This document shows, piece after piece, positions 7,686 through 15,442 of a stretch of DNA of 64,000 bases; position 1 is the first letter of the stretch, and each line of letters starts with the position of its first letter. Source of the DNA: Bacillus cereus group sp. RP43 (lineage in GTDB: Bacteria; Bacillota; Bacilli; Bacillales; Bacillaceae_G); NCBI RefSeq assembly GCF_040459645.1, contig NZ_JARVHQ010000001.1, positions 2,976,001 through 3,040,000 of the forward strand, written 5' to 3'. The translations under genes were made by a program, and so were the position numbers. The notes under the pieces were generated by a model. It saw only the letters and a program-made list of their open reading frames with translations, searched no databases and was not told where the DNA came from.

Positions 7686-7694
7686 GTTCTTTTT
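7663..7694. terminator. Bidirectional terminator inside the overlap of two genes
   Basis: AAAAAGAACCTA / TAGGTTCTTTTT hairpin spanning the stop codons of both the cation transporter (+) and the PAP2 phosphatase (-). T-runs are present in both directions. Confidence 0.8.
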
Positions 7695-8316
7695 TAATGA
7701 ACGCCTTATGAAATATAACACATAAAACGAGCCAGCTACCGCCCGCTGCCCATCCGGCTAATATGTCAGATGGATAGTGCACGCCAAGATAAATTCGGCT
7801 AACTGAAATAGATAATACAACGAAGCTTGCTATAAAAATAATCAGCAACTTTTTATGCAATGAAATACGATCTTCTGTAATTGTGACGTATGCAATAAAT
7901 CCTAAAAAAGCAGTAGCGTTCATCGTATGACCGCTCGGAAAGCTATATCCAGTTGCTGTAACAAGCTGCGTCACATCAGGTCTTGCTCGTTCGTACCATA
8001 GTTTGAGCATACTGTTCAAATAACGTGATCCGTAATAATTAATTGTTAGAAGTAATGCACTTAATATTTTTTTTCTAAGGAGAAAATACATTACAAGTAT
8101 AATGAGTAACGGGAAATATATTCTTTTTGAACCGATAAAGGACACCCAAGTAAAATAGGTTGTCAAATACTCGTTTCGGAAACTTTGAATAAAGTGTGCG
8201 ACTACATTATCAAATTTTTCAATACAAGCGGTATGATACGAAAGTGATAGTGCGACAAAACAAATGAGTAGTGTACAACTTAACAAGTATAAATGTCGGT
8301 ATCGTTTCACATACAT
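7672..8316 (-). CDS. PAP2 family phosphatase (YodM-like)
   Basis: A membrane phosphatase of the PAP2 superfamily, about 214 residues with five or six membrane helices. All three active-site motifs are present: KLWYERARPD (motif 1), PSGHTMN (motif 2) and SRIYLGVHYPSDILAG (motif 3), with the catalytic His residues in motifs 2 and 3. Likely substrates are lipid phosphates such as undecaprenyl pyrophosphate or phosphatidylglycerophosphate. The neighbouring yozD, yodN, yozE and kamA genes match the B. subtilis yodM region, so YodM is the probable counterpart. Start: ATG at 8316 behind GTGAGG; an ATG at 8331 has no good ribosome binding site. Confidence 0.85.
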   Translation of the reverse strand: MYVKRYRHLYLLSCTLLICFVALSLSYHTACIEKFDNVVAHFIQSFRNEYLTTYFTWVSFIGSKRIYFPLLIILVMYFLLRKKILSALLLTINYYGSRYLNSMLKLWYERARPDVTQLVTATGYSFPSGHTMNATAFLGFIAYVTITEDRISLHKKLLIIFIASFVVLSISVSRIYLGVHYPSDILAGWAAGGSWLVLCVIFHKAFIKKEPMSK

Positions 8317-8333
8317 AACCTCACTATGCAAAA

Positions 8334-8368
8334 AAATGGAGCGGTTGTTTTAGTTTTCCTCTCCATTT
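8334..8368 (-). terminator. Terminator of the spo0M operon
   Basis: AAATGGAG / CTCCATTT inverted repeat with T-tract on the minus strand, about 20 bases past the spo0M stop. Confidence 0.75.
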
Positions 8369-8387
8369 CTTTTTTATGCATAGTTTA

Positions 8388-9143
8388 TTAAAAAATATTA
8401 TTGTTAATTTTTTGCTGCATCGTTGGAATATCTTCGTTTGTTACTGTAAAGCGAATAACCTTCTCATCAAGATCAAGCGCTTCTGCGAATAAACCAGCCA
8501 ATCCACGTGATTTTCTATCTACTTCCATAATAATTTCTAATCGGTCGTGGGCACTTGGCAAAATTAATAATTCTAATTCATCTAATTTCCCATAATACTC
8601 TCCGGAAACTGGAATAAACTCAAATTCTTGCGCGAATGGAACTTGCTTACGTAATCGATACGGTAATTCTTCGCATTCTATATGACGCGCTTTAAAACCT
8701 AATTGATTTACACTATTTAATACACTGTTCAATAGCGCATTCGGCAATACTTGAATATAATCACGGTCACTTGGATCAATACTACGTTTAATATCAAGAC
8801 CTGTATGAACCCAAACCGTTTTCATTCCAAGTGTTAGTGGTGCTTCAATTGGCATTAAAAACGAAAATGGAATTTCCACTTTTTCATTTGGCTCTACAGA
8901 AAATGGATCTGTTAAACGAACTCGCTCTAAATCATACGATGTAGTTACTTTTTTATCATCCACTTCTCTTACATATGACGTCGACAACGTTAAGTAAATG
9001 CTTTCAATTTCTTGGCTAACTGAACCTCCAGTTATATGAACCTTCCCTACTATCTCTTCTCCAACTGTATACTCATCTCTTTCAAGAACAGTATCTACTT
9101 TTGCACTTCCAATTCCAACGCTTGCTAAAAACTTTTGAAACAT
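8388..9143 (-). CDS. spo0M: Sporulation-control protein Spo0M
   Basis: A 251-residue Spo0M-family protein with an arrestin-like beta-sandwich fold. It starts with the family-typical MFQKFLASVGIGSAKVDT and continues through YTVGEEIVGKVHITGG. In B. subtilis Spo0M acts in the cytoplasm and influences the sporulation phosphorelay and cell shape. The ATG at 9143 lies inside the 3' end of the upstream kinase gene (19-bp overlap), with its AAAGGATGGAG ribosome binding site in the kinase coding sequence, so translation is probably coupled. It is the last gene of a three-gene operon. Length and sequence look normal. Confidence 0.9.
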   Translation of the reverse strand: MFQKFLASVGIGSAKVDTVLERDEYTVGEEIVGKVHITGGSVSQEIESIYLTLSTSYVREVDDKKVTTSYDLERVRLTDPFSVEPNEKVEIPFSFLMPIEAPLTLGMKTVWVHTGLDIKRSIDPSDRDYIQVLPNALLNSVLNSVNQLGFKARHIECEELPYRLRKQVPFAQEFEFIPVSGEYYGKLDELELLILPSAHDRLEIIMEVDRKSRGLAGLFAEALDLDEKVIRFTVTNEDIPTMQQKINNNIF

Positions 9144-9946
9144 GGGGTCTCCATCCTTTCTAAAGCGTAAGCTACATCTTTTTTCAAATCTTGTACATTT
9201 TCATAGTATGGCGCTTTCATTTGTAACATTCGCATTAGCATGTCGCGATTATATTCTTCCAGCACTAACTCTTCATACCAAGGTTTTTCCTTTTTTTCAG
9301 TCGATTCATAACCAGCATACAATAAAAATAATACGAAATGACCGAGCGCATAAAAGTCGCTACGAAAGTGAACTTCTCGCATCAAAGCTTGTTCACCTTC
9401 ATAAGTTATAGCTCGTTCATCACCCTCACCTTTCAATTTAGCCAATCCAAAATCAATAATACTAATCTGATTTTCTTTCATTAATATGTTTGGAATACGT
9501 AAATCTCGGTGAATGATACCTTTACTATGAAAATACGAAACAATTCCTAGTACTTCATATAAAATTTCAAAAACTTCTCGTTCATCATATACTTGCCCAT
9601 CTAAGAAAATATAATCTTCGAAATTTTCCCCCGGCATATACTCCATTACAAAAAAGTTCTTTTTCTCCCATATGAAATGATCATGTAGATTAGGAATTGA
9701 CGCATGATTTAATGTTTGTAAAATCACTTTCTCTTGCTCAAATGATTTTCTACCAGACTCATATCTTTGTTTACTTTGCCTTAATTGTTTTAAGACTTTA
9801 TATTTATTTATTTGTAAATCATTAACGACATATGTAACCCCATAACTGCCCATTCCAATTACTGATTCAATCTTATAACGCTCTGCAACGATTGTATTTT
9901 TTCGCAGTGGTCTATCAAATAAAGCTAGTATACGACGCCATTTCAT
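9125..9946 (-). CDS. Hanks-type Ser/Thr protein kinase
   Basis: A 273-residue soluble eukaryotic-like kinase with no membrane segment or extracellular domain. The glycine loop is IGMGSYGVTYVV near residue 30, the ATP lysine is in YKVLKQL, and the catalytic loop is HRDLRIPN around 145. DFGLAK follows. The region-IX Asp is in SDFYALG. The catalytic loop has Arg in place of the usual Lys of HRDLK, and no APE motif is evident, so the activation segment is atypical; it resembles small Bacillus kinases such as YbdM or YrzF. It sits between a Ser/Tyr/Arg-rich mini-protein (TGATG overlap) and spo0M, making those two the first substrates to consider. Confidence 0.85.
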   Translation of the reverse strand: MKWRRILALFDRPLRKNTIVAERYKIESVIGMGSYGVTYVVNDLQINKYKVLKQLRQSKQRYESGRKSFEQEKVILQTLNHASIPNLHDHFIWEKKNFFVMEYMPGENFEDYIFLDGQVYDEREVFEILYEVLGIVSYFHSKGIIHRDLRIPNILMKENQISIIDFGLAKLKGEGDERAITYEGEQALMREVHFRSDFYALGHFVLFLLYAGYESTEKKEKPWYEELVLEEYNRDMLMRMLQMKAPYYENVQDLKKDVAYALERMETPCFKSF

Positions 9947-10128
9947 CAGCTACTTGAAAAGAAGCTACGGCTTTTACGTTTTCTTTTATAATGCTGATGT
10001 CCATAACCAGATGAACGTCGTTTATTATCACTACTTGAATACGAGCGTCCTCTATGACGATAATCACTACTTGAATACGAACGATGTTTTTTCTTTCCTA
10101 ATAAAGAATCAATAATTTTTTTAAACAT
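9946..10128 (-). CDS. SR-like basic mini-protein (60 aa)
   Basis: The first gene of the kinase-spo0M operon. The product starts MFKKIIDSLLGKKKHR, a short amphipathic helix, then becomes almost entirely Ser, Arg, Lys, Tyr, His and Gly. There are two exact SYSSSD copies, plus RRSSGYGHQH and an SRSFFSSS tail. It is predicted disordered and very basic, like eukaryotic SR-protein tails. Start: ATG at 10128 behind GAGGTGAAGG. The stop overlaps the kinase start by one base (TGATG), so the two are probably translationally coupled. It is not recognised as a named family. A role as kinase substrate, anchor or nucleic-acid binder is inferred from composition and position. Confidence 0.65.
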   Translation of the reverse strand: MFKKIIDSLLGKKKHRSYSSSDYRHRGRSYSSSDNKRRSSGYGHQHYKRKRKSRSFFSSS

Positions 10129-10208
10129 CCCTTCACCTCTTGTATAAAATTTTCTCTTAATTATACCAACAATTCTTGTCTATATTTGTGACAGGTTTGT
10201 AAAGAGTA

Positions 10209-10236
10209 AAAAACGACGAGTTAAGCCCGCCGTTAC
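10209..10236 (-). terminator. Terminator of yozD
   Basis: On the minus strand AACGGC / GTCGTT stem (one G-U pair) with a T-run, three bases after the yozD stop. Confidence 0.5.
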
Positions 10237-10238
10237 TT

Positions 10239-10418
10239 TCAATCTTCCTCTTCATCAAAAACTTCATCAATCATGCATTTCTCTAATAAATACTCAAATG
10301 TAATATCTGCCAGGTCCTCAATTTCTTCTCTTTTTGGAACGTACCCTCTTTCAATTAGTCGCTCATAAAAAAACTCCGCAATCTCTTCCGTGTCAATTAC
10401 GACTTCAATTTCCTTCAT
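10239..10418 (-). CDS. yozD: YozD family protein
   Basis: A 59-residue acidic protein beginning MKEIEVVIDTEEIAEFFYER and ending in a run of Glu and Asp. It matches my recollection of the YozD family of Bacillus, which has no known function and no membrane segment. Its place between PAP2 (yodM) and yodN fits the B. subtilis gene order. Start: of the clustered GTG-ATG-CTC-ATG codons, the last ATG (10418) has the best spacing from AAAGGAG. Confidence 0.75.
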   Translation of the reverse strand: MKEIEVVIDTEEIAEFFYERLIERGYVPKREEIEDLADITFEYLLEKCMIDEVFDEEED

Positions 10419-10567
10419 GAGCATCACTCCTTTATTTCTGTTTTATGAAAAAATCTCAAAATTATGTATATGAGATTAGAAAAATAGTTTTTTCTTTTTT
10501 ATAAGTCATATCATGTAGGCAAAGGGCATACGATGTTAGTACAAGCTATCCAAAGGGGGAAATAATA

Positions 10568-10723
10568 ATGGAATACCAATACGAAGTAGAGCAAACAAAA
10601 GAAGAGTTCATGCATGAAGATCAATGGGCAGACTCTCTTATTAAATGGCTTTTTATTTTTTTAATAATTGTAGGCATACCTTATACTGCATATGTTGTTG
10701 TTCAATTTATTCTCTCTTTCTAG
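10568..10723 (+). CDS. Membrane mini-protein (51 aa)
   Basis: A short gene with an AAAGGGGGAAA ribosome binding site before ATG 10568. The first 25 residues are hydrophilic and acidic (MEYQYEVEQTKEEF...). They are followed by one hydrophobic segment, WLFIFLIIVGIPYTAYVVV, that should cross the membrane. It stops at 10723, four bases before the end of the convergent yodN-like gene. The family is not recognised. The orientation, against its neighbours, suggests an independent promoter. Confidence 0.65.
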   Translation: MEYQYEVEQTKEEFMHEDQWADSLIKWLFIFLIIVGIPYTAYVVVQFILSF

Positions 10724-10727
10724 TTAA

Positions 10728-11390
10728 CTATTTTTTCTCTGTCAATTTAACTAAATAATTTTGAACAACATCCATAACAATTTTATATTCTTCATCTTTA
10801 AATGTATCGAATAATAAATGATAATCATTATAAATATCTAATAAACCATCAATAATTTCTTGGCGATTCGTCTTTACACTTACTTTTTTAGAATTGTTAA
10901 TTGACTTCAATTTTCCTAAATCCAATTTATTCATGCCAGCTTTATCTTGTTTCATTTTCTTCAAAATTGCATTTGCCGTTTGTGCATTGGCAAGTAATGT
11001 TAAATCAGATTCATCAGCTTCTAACCATTCACCATCAGTAATTCGTGACAATTCATATATAGTATCTTCCCATGCATCATTTTTATATCTCCATACTTCT
11101 GTACGAAAACCAACAATACGAAAAACATCTTTATCATATCCAGTTACTTGCACGAGATCACCAAACGTAAAGTTATAATTTAATTCAATCCACTCTGTAT
11201 CGCCCTTTTTCATTTCTTGCTCTGTAACATGCTGCAAAGTTTGCTCAACGTAAAACCCATCGTGATTATTTACTTCGTATACGTAAACTCCATCTAAAAT
11301 CTTCATATTCGTAATTTTTCCAACGGTTCCATATAGTGTAATCACGACTATGTCCCCTACGTTATATTTAGGTTGTTTTTTCCTTGCCAT
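10728..11390 (-). CDS. yodN: YodN-like hypothetical protein
   Basis: A 220-residue soluble protein. The N-terminal ~110 residues contain two SH3-like beta modules, with KYNVGDIVVITLYGTVGKIT near residue 8 and FGDLVQVTGYDKDVFRIVGF near residue 76. They are followed by a Lys-rich linker and a helical C-terminus with YNDYHLLFDTFKDEEYKIV. Assignment to YodN rests mainly on position between yozD and yozE; the biochemical role is unknown. Start: ATG at 11390 with AAAGGAGAG upstream. Confidence 0.6.
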   Translation of the reverse strand: MARKKQPKYNVGDIVVITLYGTVGKITNMKILDGVYVYEVNNHDGFYVEQTLQHVTEQEMKKGDTEWIELNYNFTFGDLVQVTGYDKDVFRIVGFRTEVWRYKNDAWEDTIYELSRITDGEWLEADESDLTLLANAQTANAILKKMKQDKAGMNKLDLGKLKSINNSKKVSVKTNRQEIIDGLLDIYNDYHLLFDTFKDEEYKIVMDVVQNYLVKLTEKK

Positions 11391-11588
11391 CTATATCTCT
11401 CCTTTTTTAAACGTCGTGATTTTGATAACAGTATATGCAACCTACATAAAAACGCTTATCACAGAAGCTTATATTCATAAATTTTTTCAATAAAAAAGTA
11501 GAATTTGTATATAACTCAAAAAAACTAGTATTTAAACTAGCTTTCACTTTTCATTTATGTTCTAACAGCAAGACGTATTGTAAATAAA

Positions 11589-11639
11589 AAAACATAATGA
11601 ATACTTCACTTCTTTCAAAGTAATGTATTCATTATGTTT
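11589..11639. terminator. Long bidirectional hairpin downstream of yozE
   Basis: About 21 bp of near-perfect stem: AACATAATGAATAC pairs with GTATTCATTATGTT and the pairing continues inward with a few mismatches. A/T tracts flank it. It ends the kamA-yokU-yozE side of the locus. Confidence 0.75.
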
Positions 11640-11663
11640 TCATTTTCCTAAAACTTCATATCG

Positions 11664-11879
11664 TTATCTCTCTTGTATATATAAATCCCATGCATCATCA
11701 AATATAGACATACTTTCTAGCATTCCACTTAACTCTAAGTATGAACTAATTACATCATAGTCTTCAGATTGCTTCGGAAAACTTAAATCATCATACATCG
11801 CCTCTGCTAAATCTGATATTTCATTTTTAAATAAAGCTGCACGATGCTTCATCATATAATGGTAAAATGTCTTTTTCAA
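11664..11879 (-). CDS. yozE: YozE (UPF0346) family protein
   Basis: A 71-residue all-helical protein of the YozE/UPF0346 family, with the family opening KTFYHYMMKHRAA, then LAEAMYDDLSFPKQSEDYDVISSYLE. The structure of YozE is a SAM-like helical bundle and the function is unknown. The length matches the family. It lies downstream of yokU with a terminator between, so it probably has its own promoter. Confidence 0.85.
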   Translation of the reverse strand: MKKTFYHYMMKHRAALFKNEISDLAEAMYDDLSFPKQSEDYDVISSYLELSGMLESMSIFDDAWDLYIQER

Positions 11880-11934
11880 AAATATTCCCTACCTTTCTAA
11901 CTTGGGTACATTATACAAGGCGAAAAAGAAAAAA

Positions 11935-11956
11935 ACCAGCATAAAAGCTGGTTAAA
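11935..11956 (-). terminator. Terminator of the kamA-yokU operon
   Basis: ACCAGC / GCTGGT stem with a T6 tail on the minus strand, beginning within the last codons of yokU. Confidence 0.75.
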
Positions 11957-12224
11957 AGTCGAAATAATTCCTTTTTAATAAACGTGGTCTTCCCATCAAC
12001 TCTTCGTATGTTAGTTGTTTTGGCAAATCTTTTGTATAAATTAAAAACAACTGATCTTCAATTTCTTTTACAGTATGGTCTGCTTGATAGTCCATTCCAC
12101 ATGAGGAACAAGTAATACATGGTGTCTTTTGGATTTCAATGGCTTTCGTACCATCTGGTAACTCCCAATATACAGTATTCAAGCTTTCTTTCGCTTCTGT
12201 ACTGTCACACCACATACAATTCAT
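11952..12224 (-). CDS. yokU: YokU family protein
   Basis: A 90-residue protein with two CxxC pairs, CMWC at residues 3-6 and CITCSSC near residue 36, predicting a zinc ribbon. The ending YEELMGRPRLLKRNYFDF is characteristic of the YokU family that accompanies lysine 2,3-aminomutase genes. Its start overlaps the kamA stop (12221-12224, ATGA), so the two are translated together. A role in maturation or regulation of KamA is plausible but unproven. Confidence 0.75.
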   Translation of the reverse strand: MNCMWCDSTEAKESLNTVYWELPDGTKAIEIQKTPCITCSSCGMDYQADHTVKEIEDQLFLIYTKDLPKQLTYEELMGRPRLLKRNYFDF

Positions 12225-13639
12225 ACTGCGTCACCCTCATTTTTTTTGTCATCATCTAACTTTGCCATTTGCGCTTGATATTTTTTATCTTTTAATTGAT
12301 CACGCTTATCACGTTTATCTTTTAAAGAAGCATGCGTTTCATTGACTTCATAATCTTTGCGGCGATTCATACGTTGTAAATCATCTGGAACAAGATTAAA
12401 TTTCTTATCACTCATCAATCCTGCAACACCGATATCAGAACGTTTCTCTTCATAAGTCGGATAAATTTCTTTAAAGTAGCCTTCTGCTCTTCCTGGGATA
12501 TAGTTTTCTGGTTCTGGATACGTTGTAATAACCCCTTCAAAGTTACGTAGAACAACTTTATCCGCACTTTGTGAAATTAAATAGTTTGGCTGTAGCGCAA
12601 TTTTTCCGCCTCCGCCAGGTGCATCGACAACGAAAGTTGGTACTGCATAACCAGACGTATGTCCACGTAAGCCTTCAATAATTTCAAGGCCTTTAGACAC
12701 TGGTGCACGGAAATGACCGATACCTTCTGATAAATCACATTGATAAATATAATATGGACGAACACGAATTTTCACTAAATCATGCATAAGTTTTTTCATA
12801 ATTGGAACGCTGTCATTAATTCCAGCTAAAATTACAGCTTGGTTTCCAATTGGAACACCTGCATTTGCAAGCATTTCACATGCTAGTTTCGATTCTTCTG
12901 TAATCTCAATAGAAGTATTAAAATGCGTATTTAACCATACTGGATGGTATTTTTTAATTATGTTACACAGGTTTTCTGTAATACGCTGTGGGAATACAAC
13001 TGGTGCTCTCGTTCCGATACGAATAATCTCAACATGCGGGATTGCTCGTAAATTCTTTAATACATATTCTAAAATTTTATCATTAATTAGAAGTCCATCA
13101 CCGCCAGAAATTAAAACGTCACGTACTTGTGGTGTTTCACTAATATAAGCAATCGCATCATCTAATTGCTTTTTCGGTACGCCCATTCCAATTTGTCCAC
13201 TAAAACGACGACGTGTACAGTAACGACAATACATAGAACATTGATTCGTTACTAAAAATAGTACGCGGTCTGGATAACGATGCGTTAATCCTGGAACTGG
13301 TGAATCTTCATCTTCATGAAGAGGATCTTCTAAATCATATTTTGTTTTATATAACTCTTCCGAAATCGGTACTGATTGCATCCGAATCGGACAGCGTGGG
13401 TCATCAGGATTCATTAGCCAAGCATAGTACGGTGTAATGTTTAACGGGATCGTTTTCGTTGAAATTTTAACGCCTTCTTCTTCTTCAGGTGTTAGGTTAA
13501 TTATTTTCTTTAAATCATCTAAAGTTTTGATCGTATTCGTTAATTGCCAAACCCAATCATTCCATTGTTCTTCTGTAACATCTTTCCATAATTCAATATC
13601 CTTCCAGTGACGATTTGGTTTGTATACATCATGTAACAT
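12221..13639 (-). CDS. kamA: L-lysine 2,3-aminomutase
   Basis: A radical-SAM enzyme of 472 residues that converts L-lysine to L-beta-lysine using a 4Fe-4S cluster, SAM and PLP. The cluster motif is CSMYCRYC (CxxxCxxC) near residue 133. The PLP lysine is expected in the GGGGKIALQPNY region near residue 345, and ISGGDGLL is the SAM-binding Gly-rich strand. The C-terminus carries a charged Lys/Asp tail. Start: ATG at 13639 behind AAAAAGGGGGAA. A candidate sigma-54 promoter lies about 40 bases upstream, and the RocR-type activator is encoded immediately before it. With yodP it would make N-epsilon-acetyl-beta-lysine, or feed lysine catabolism through yodQ-yodT. Confidence 0.93.
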   Translation of the reverse strand: MLHDVYKPNRHWKDIELWKDVTEEQWNDWVWQLTNTIKTLDDLKKIINLTPEEEEGVKISTKTIPLNITPYYAWLMNPDDPRCPIRMQSVPISEELYKTKYDLEDPLHEDEDSPVPGLTHRYPDRVLFLVTNQCSMYCRYCTRRRFSGQIGMGVPKKQLDDAIAYISETPQVRDVLISGGDGLLINDKILEYVLKNLRAIPHVEIIRIGTRAPVVFPQRITENLCNIIKKYHPVWLNTHFNTSIEITEESKLACEMLANAGVPIGNQAVILAGINDSVPIMKKLMHDLVKIRVRPYYIYQCDLSEGIGHFRAPVSKGLEIIEGLRGHTSGYAVPTFVVDAPGGGGKIALQPNYLISQSADKVVLRNFEGVITTYPEPENYIPGRAEGYFKEIYPTYEEKRSDIGVAGLMSDKKFNLVPDDLQRMNRRKDYEVNETHASLKDKRDKRDQLKDKKYQAQMAKLDDDKKNEGDAV

Positions 13640-13677
13640 TGCTATTCCCCCTTTTTATACGCTCATCCTTTATATAA

Positions 13678-13693
13678 GCAATAATTATGCCAA
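13678..13693 (-). promoter_or_regulatory. Candidate sigma-54 (SigL) promoter of kamA
   Basis: On the minus strand TTGGCAT-AATTA-TTGC: -24 element TGGCAT and -12 element TTGC separated by five bases, against the consensus TGGCAC-N5-TTGCW. The predicted transcription start would lie 25-30 bases before the kamA ATG. A sigma-54 activator gene is directly upstream. Confidence 0.75.
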
Positions 13694-13837
13694 CTTCATA
13701 TTCTTGATAAGTAAATGCGAGAAATACCCTATTATATAAGAGAATAAATATTTTAAGTGCTGTACTAAAACGATATTTACTATCATATTCATTACTTGTT
13801 ATATATGTAAACGCTCTTTTATTGGTGCAAACACACA

Positions 13838-13864
13838 AAAACCGCCGATTATTCGGCGGTTTTG
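13838..13864 (-). terminator. Terminator of the sigma-54 activator gene
   Basis: ACCGCCGA / TCGGCGGT stem with T-tract on the minus strand. It overlaps the last codons of the activator and separates it from the kamA promoter. Confidence 0.85.
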
Positions 13865-15234
13865 TCGTACTTGCTCAGTTTATATTGAAGCGTTTGACGC
13901 GGAATACCTAACATTTTTGCTGCTTGCAAAATATTCCCTTCCGTTTCAATTAACGCTTGATCGATTAATTCCTTTTCCGTTTGATGCAGAGCTTCCCTAA
14001 GCGGTAATATACTTTTCTTCTTCGGAAGTTTCTCTTTCCGAAATGTTCGTGGTAAGCAATTTGCTGTTAACGAATTCCCTTCCGTAATAATGACAGCATG
14101 TTCAATCGTATGTTTTAACTCACGAACATTTCCAGGCCATTGATAAGCTTGTAATCTTTCTTTCGCTTCCTTATCAATTTGAAGTACACCTTTTTTATAA
14201 CTTTTATTATATTCTTTCAAAAAGTAAGACGCTAATAACAGTACATCCTCAGTTCTTTCGCGAAGTGGCGGGATATATAATGAAAACACATTTAATCGAT
14301 AGTATAAATCAGTGCGAATTTTATTTTCTCTTAAACATACTTCTGGAGGCTGATTCATTGCAGTAATAACGCGAACATCTACTTTTCTCGTCTTATTATC
14401 ACCAATGCGACGAATAACTCCATCCTCTAATACACGTAGCATTTTCGCTTGTAAATCGAGCGGCATTGAATTCAGTTCATCTAAAAACAATGTCCCTCCA
14501 TCCACAAGTTCAAACAATCCAGCTCGTTCAATTGCCCCTGTATAGCTCCCTTTTGTCGTTCCAAACAATAAACTTTCTAATAGCGACTCTGGCAAAGCTG
14601 CGCAGTTTTGTGCAATAAATGGCTTATTTTTCCGTTTAGAAGCTTCATGAATCGCTTGCACAAATAGCTCTTTCCCTGTTCCGGTTTCACCATATATTAA
14701 AACATTTGCATCAGTTGGCGCTACTTTTTGCGCTAATTCTTTCGTCTGTTTAAACCGAGCATCATTAGTTACTATCGTCTCAAATGCAGCATGCTTTTTT
14801 ATCACTTTTTTTCTAGATGATCGCTTTATTTTCGACTGTAAATCGACAATGGTATCAGTAAGCTTTTGAATTGTAGAATAATCTTTCGCAATTTCCACAG
14901 CACCAGCAATATTCCCATCTATTAAAATAGGTAACGTCGTATTTACCGTACAAACATCTTCTCCATTTAAATTTTGATAATGCTGCACTTGATGTACAAT
15001 TGGTTTTTTTGTATCTAATACTTTCATCAATGTACTCGTTTCCCTAGTTAAAGATGGGAATGCCTCTAACAAATGCTTTCCTAACACTTTTTCAATTTTG
15101 GATCCATCGTGTTTCGCAGCCACTGTATTATAAAAAATTGTAATACCATTTTCATCTACTGCGTGTATAGCCTCATCAATACTGCCCAAAATCGCTTCAA
15201 TGACTTCTTGTGTCGAAACTGCTAGCAATGTCAT
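13849..15234 (-). CDS. Sigma-54-dependent activator, RocR type
   Basis: A 461-residue enhancer-binding protein, the same length as RocR. It has an N-terminal PAS domain ([15 protein letters not shown] to [13 protein letters not shown]). The AAA+ domain has Walker A GETGTGKE near 187, the sigma-54 contact loop as GSYTGA rather than GAFTGA, and Walker [13 protein letters not shown] Fis-type helix-turn-helix is at the C-terminus ([21 protein letters not shown]). Context says it controls kamA and perhaps yodP-yodT, with the PAS domain sensing lysine or a product. Start: the ATG at 15234 sits against the GGGGGG tract; a TTG two codons later has better spacing, so the exact start is uncertain. Confidence 0.88.
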   Translation of the reverse strand: MTLLAVSTQEVIEAILGSIDEAIHAVDENGITIFYNTVAAKHDGSKIEKVLGKHLLEAFPSLTRETSTLMKVLDTKKPIVHQVQHYQNLNGEDVCTVNTTLPILIDGNIAGAVEIAKDYSTIQKLTDTIVDLQSKIKRSSRKKVIKKHAAFETIVTNDARFKQTKELAQKVAPTDANVLIYGETGTGKELFVQAIHEASKRKNKPFIAQNCAALPESLLESLLFGTTKGSYTGAIERAGLFELVDGGTLFLDELNSMPLDLQAKMLRVLEDGVIRRIGDNKTRKVDVRVITAMNQPPEVCLRENKIRTDLYYRLNVFSLYIPPLRERTEDVLLLASYFLKEYNKSYKKGVLQIDKEAKERLQAYQWPGNVRELKHTIEHAVIITEGNSLTANCLPRTFRKEKLPKKKSILPLREALHQTEKELIDQALIETEGNILQAAKMLGIPRQTLQYKLSKYDKTAE

Positions 15235-15256
15235 CCCCCCTTTTGCCGAAAATCCA

Positions 15257-15273
15257 GCAAATACTATGCCGAA
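15257..15273 (-). promoter_or_regulatory. Possible sigma-54 promoter of the activator gene
   Basis: On the minus strand TTCGGCAT-AGTAT-TTGC. It keeps the essential GG and GC dinucleotides with the right spacing, but the first base of TGGCAT is C. It lies about 23 bases before the activator start and overlaps a palindrome, suggesting autoregulation. Confidence 0.45.
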
Positions 15274-15283
15274 TTTTCGGCAT
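15266..15283. promoter_or_regulatory. Palindrome, candidate activator operator
   Basis: Perfect 8-bp inverted repeat ATGCCGAA TT TTCGGCAT. An additional half-like TTGCCGAAAA lies at 15243-15252. It is placed over the -24 region of the possible sigma-54 promoter of the activator gene. Confidence 0.5.
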
Positions 15284-15394
15284 ACCTATGTGCGATTATA
15301 AGCATGACGATTCCGTTCTATTATTTTGATGAAATTTATTTTTGATTAGATAAAGTAAAACTTTAATTAGTCGGGCTTTTACGAGCAGCACGAT

Positions 15395-15438
15395 TCCCAC
15401 CTAACTTTTTCACTTTACAGCCGAATTTTGAGGTGGGA
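15395..15438. repeat. Inverted repeat directly after yodP
   Basis: TCCCACCT / AGGTGGGA separated by 28 bases, beginning five bases after the yodP stop on the minus strand. The loop is too long for a standard terminator and no T-run follows. It may be a terminator variant or a small dispersed repeat. Confidence 0.45.
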
Positions 15439-15442
15439 GCCT

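Noticed and set aside
13629..13838. 69-codon frame on the minus strand upstream of kamA
   Set aside because: It overlaps the kamA start and the sigma-54 promoter, ends inside kamA out of frame and has no ribosome binding site.
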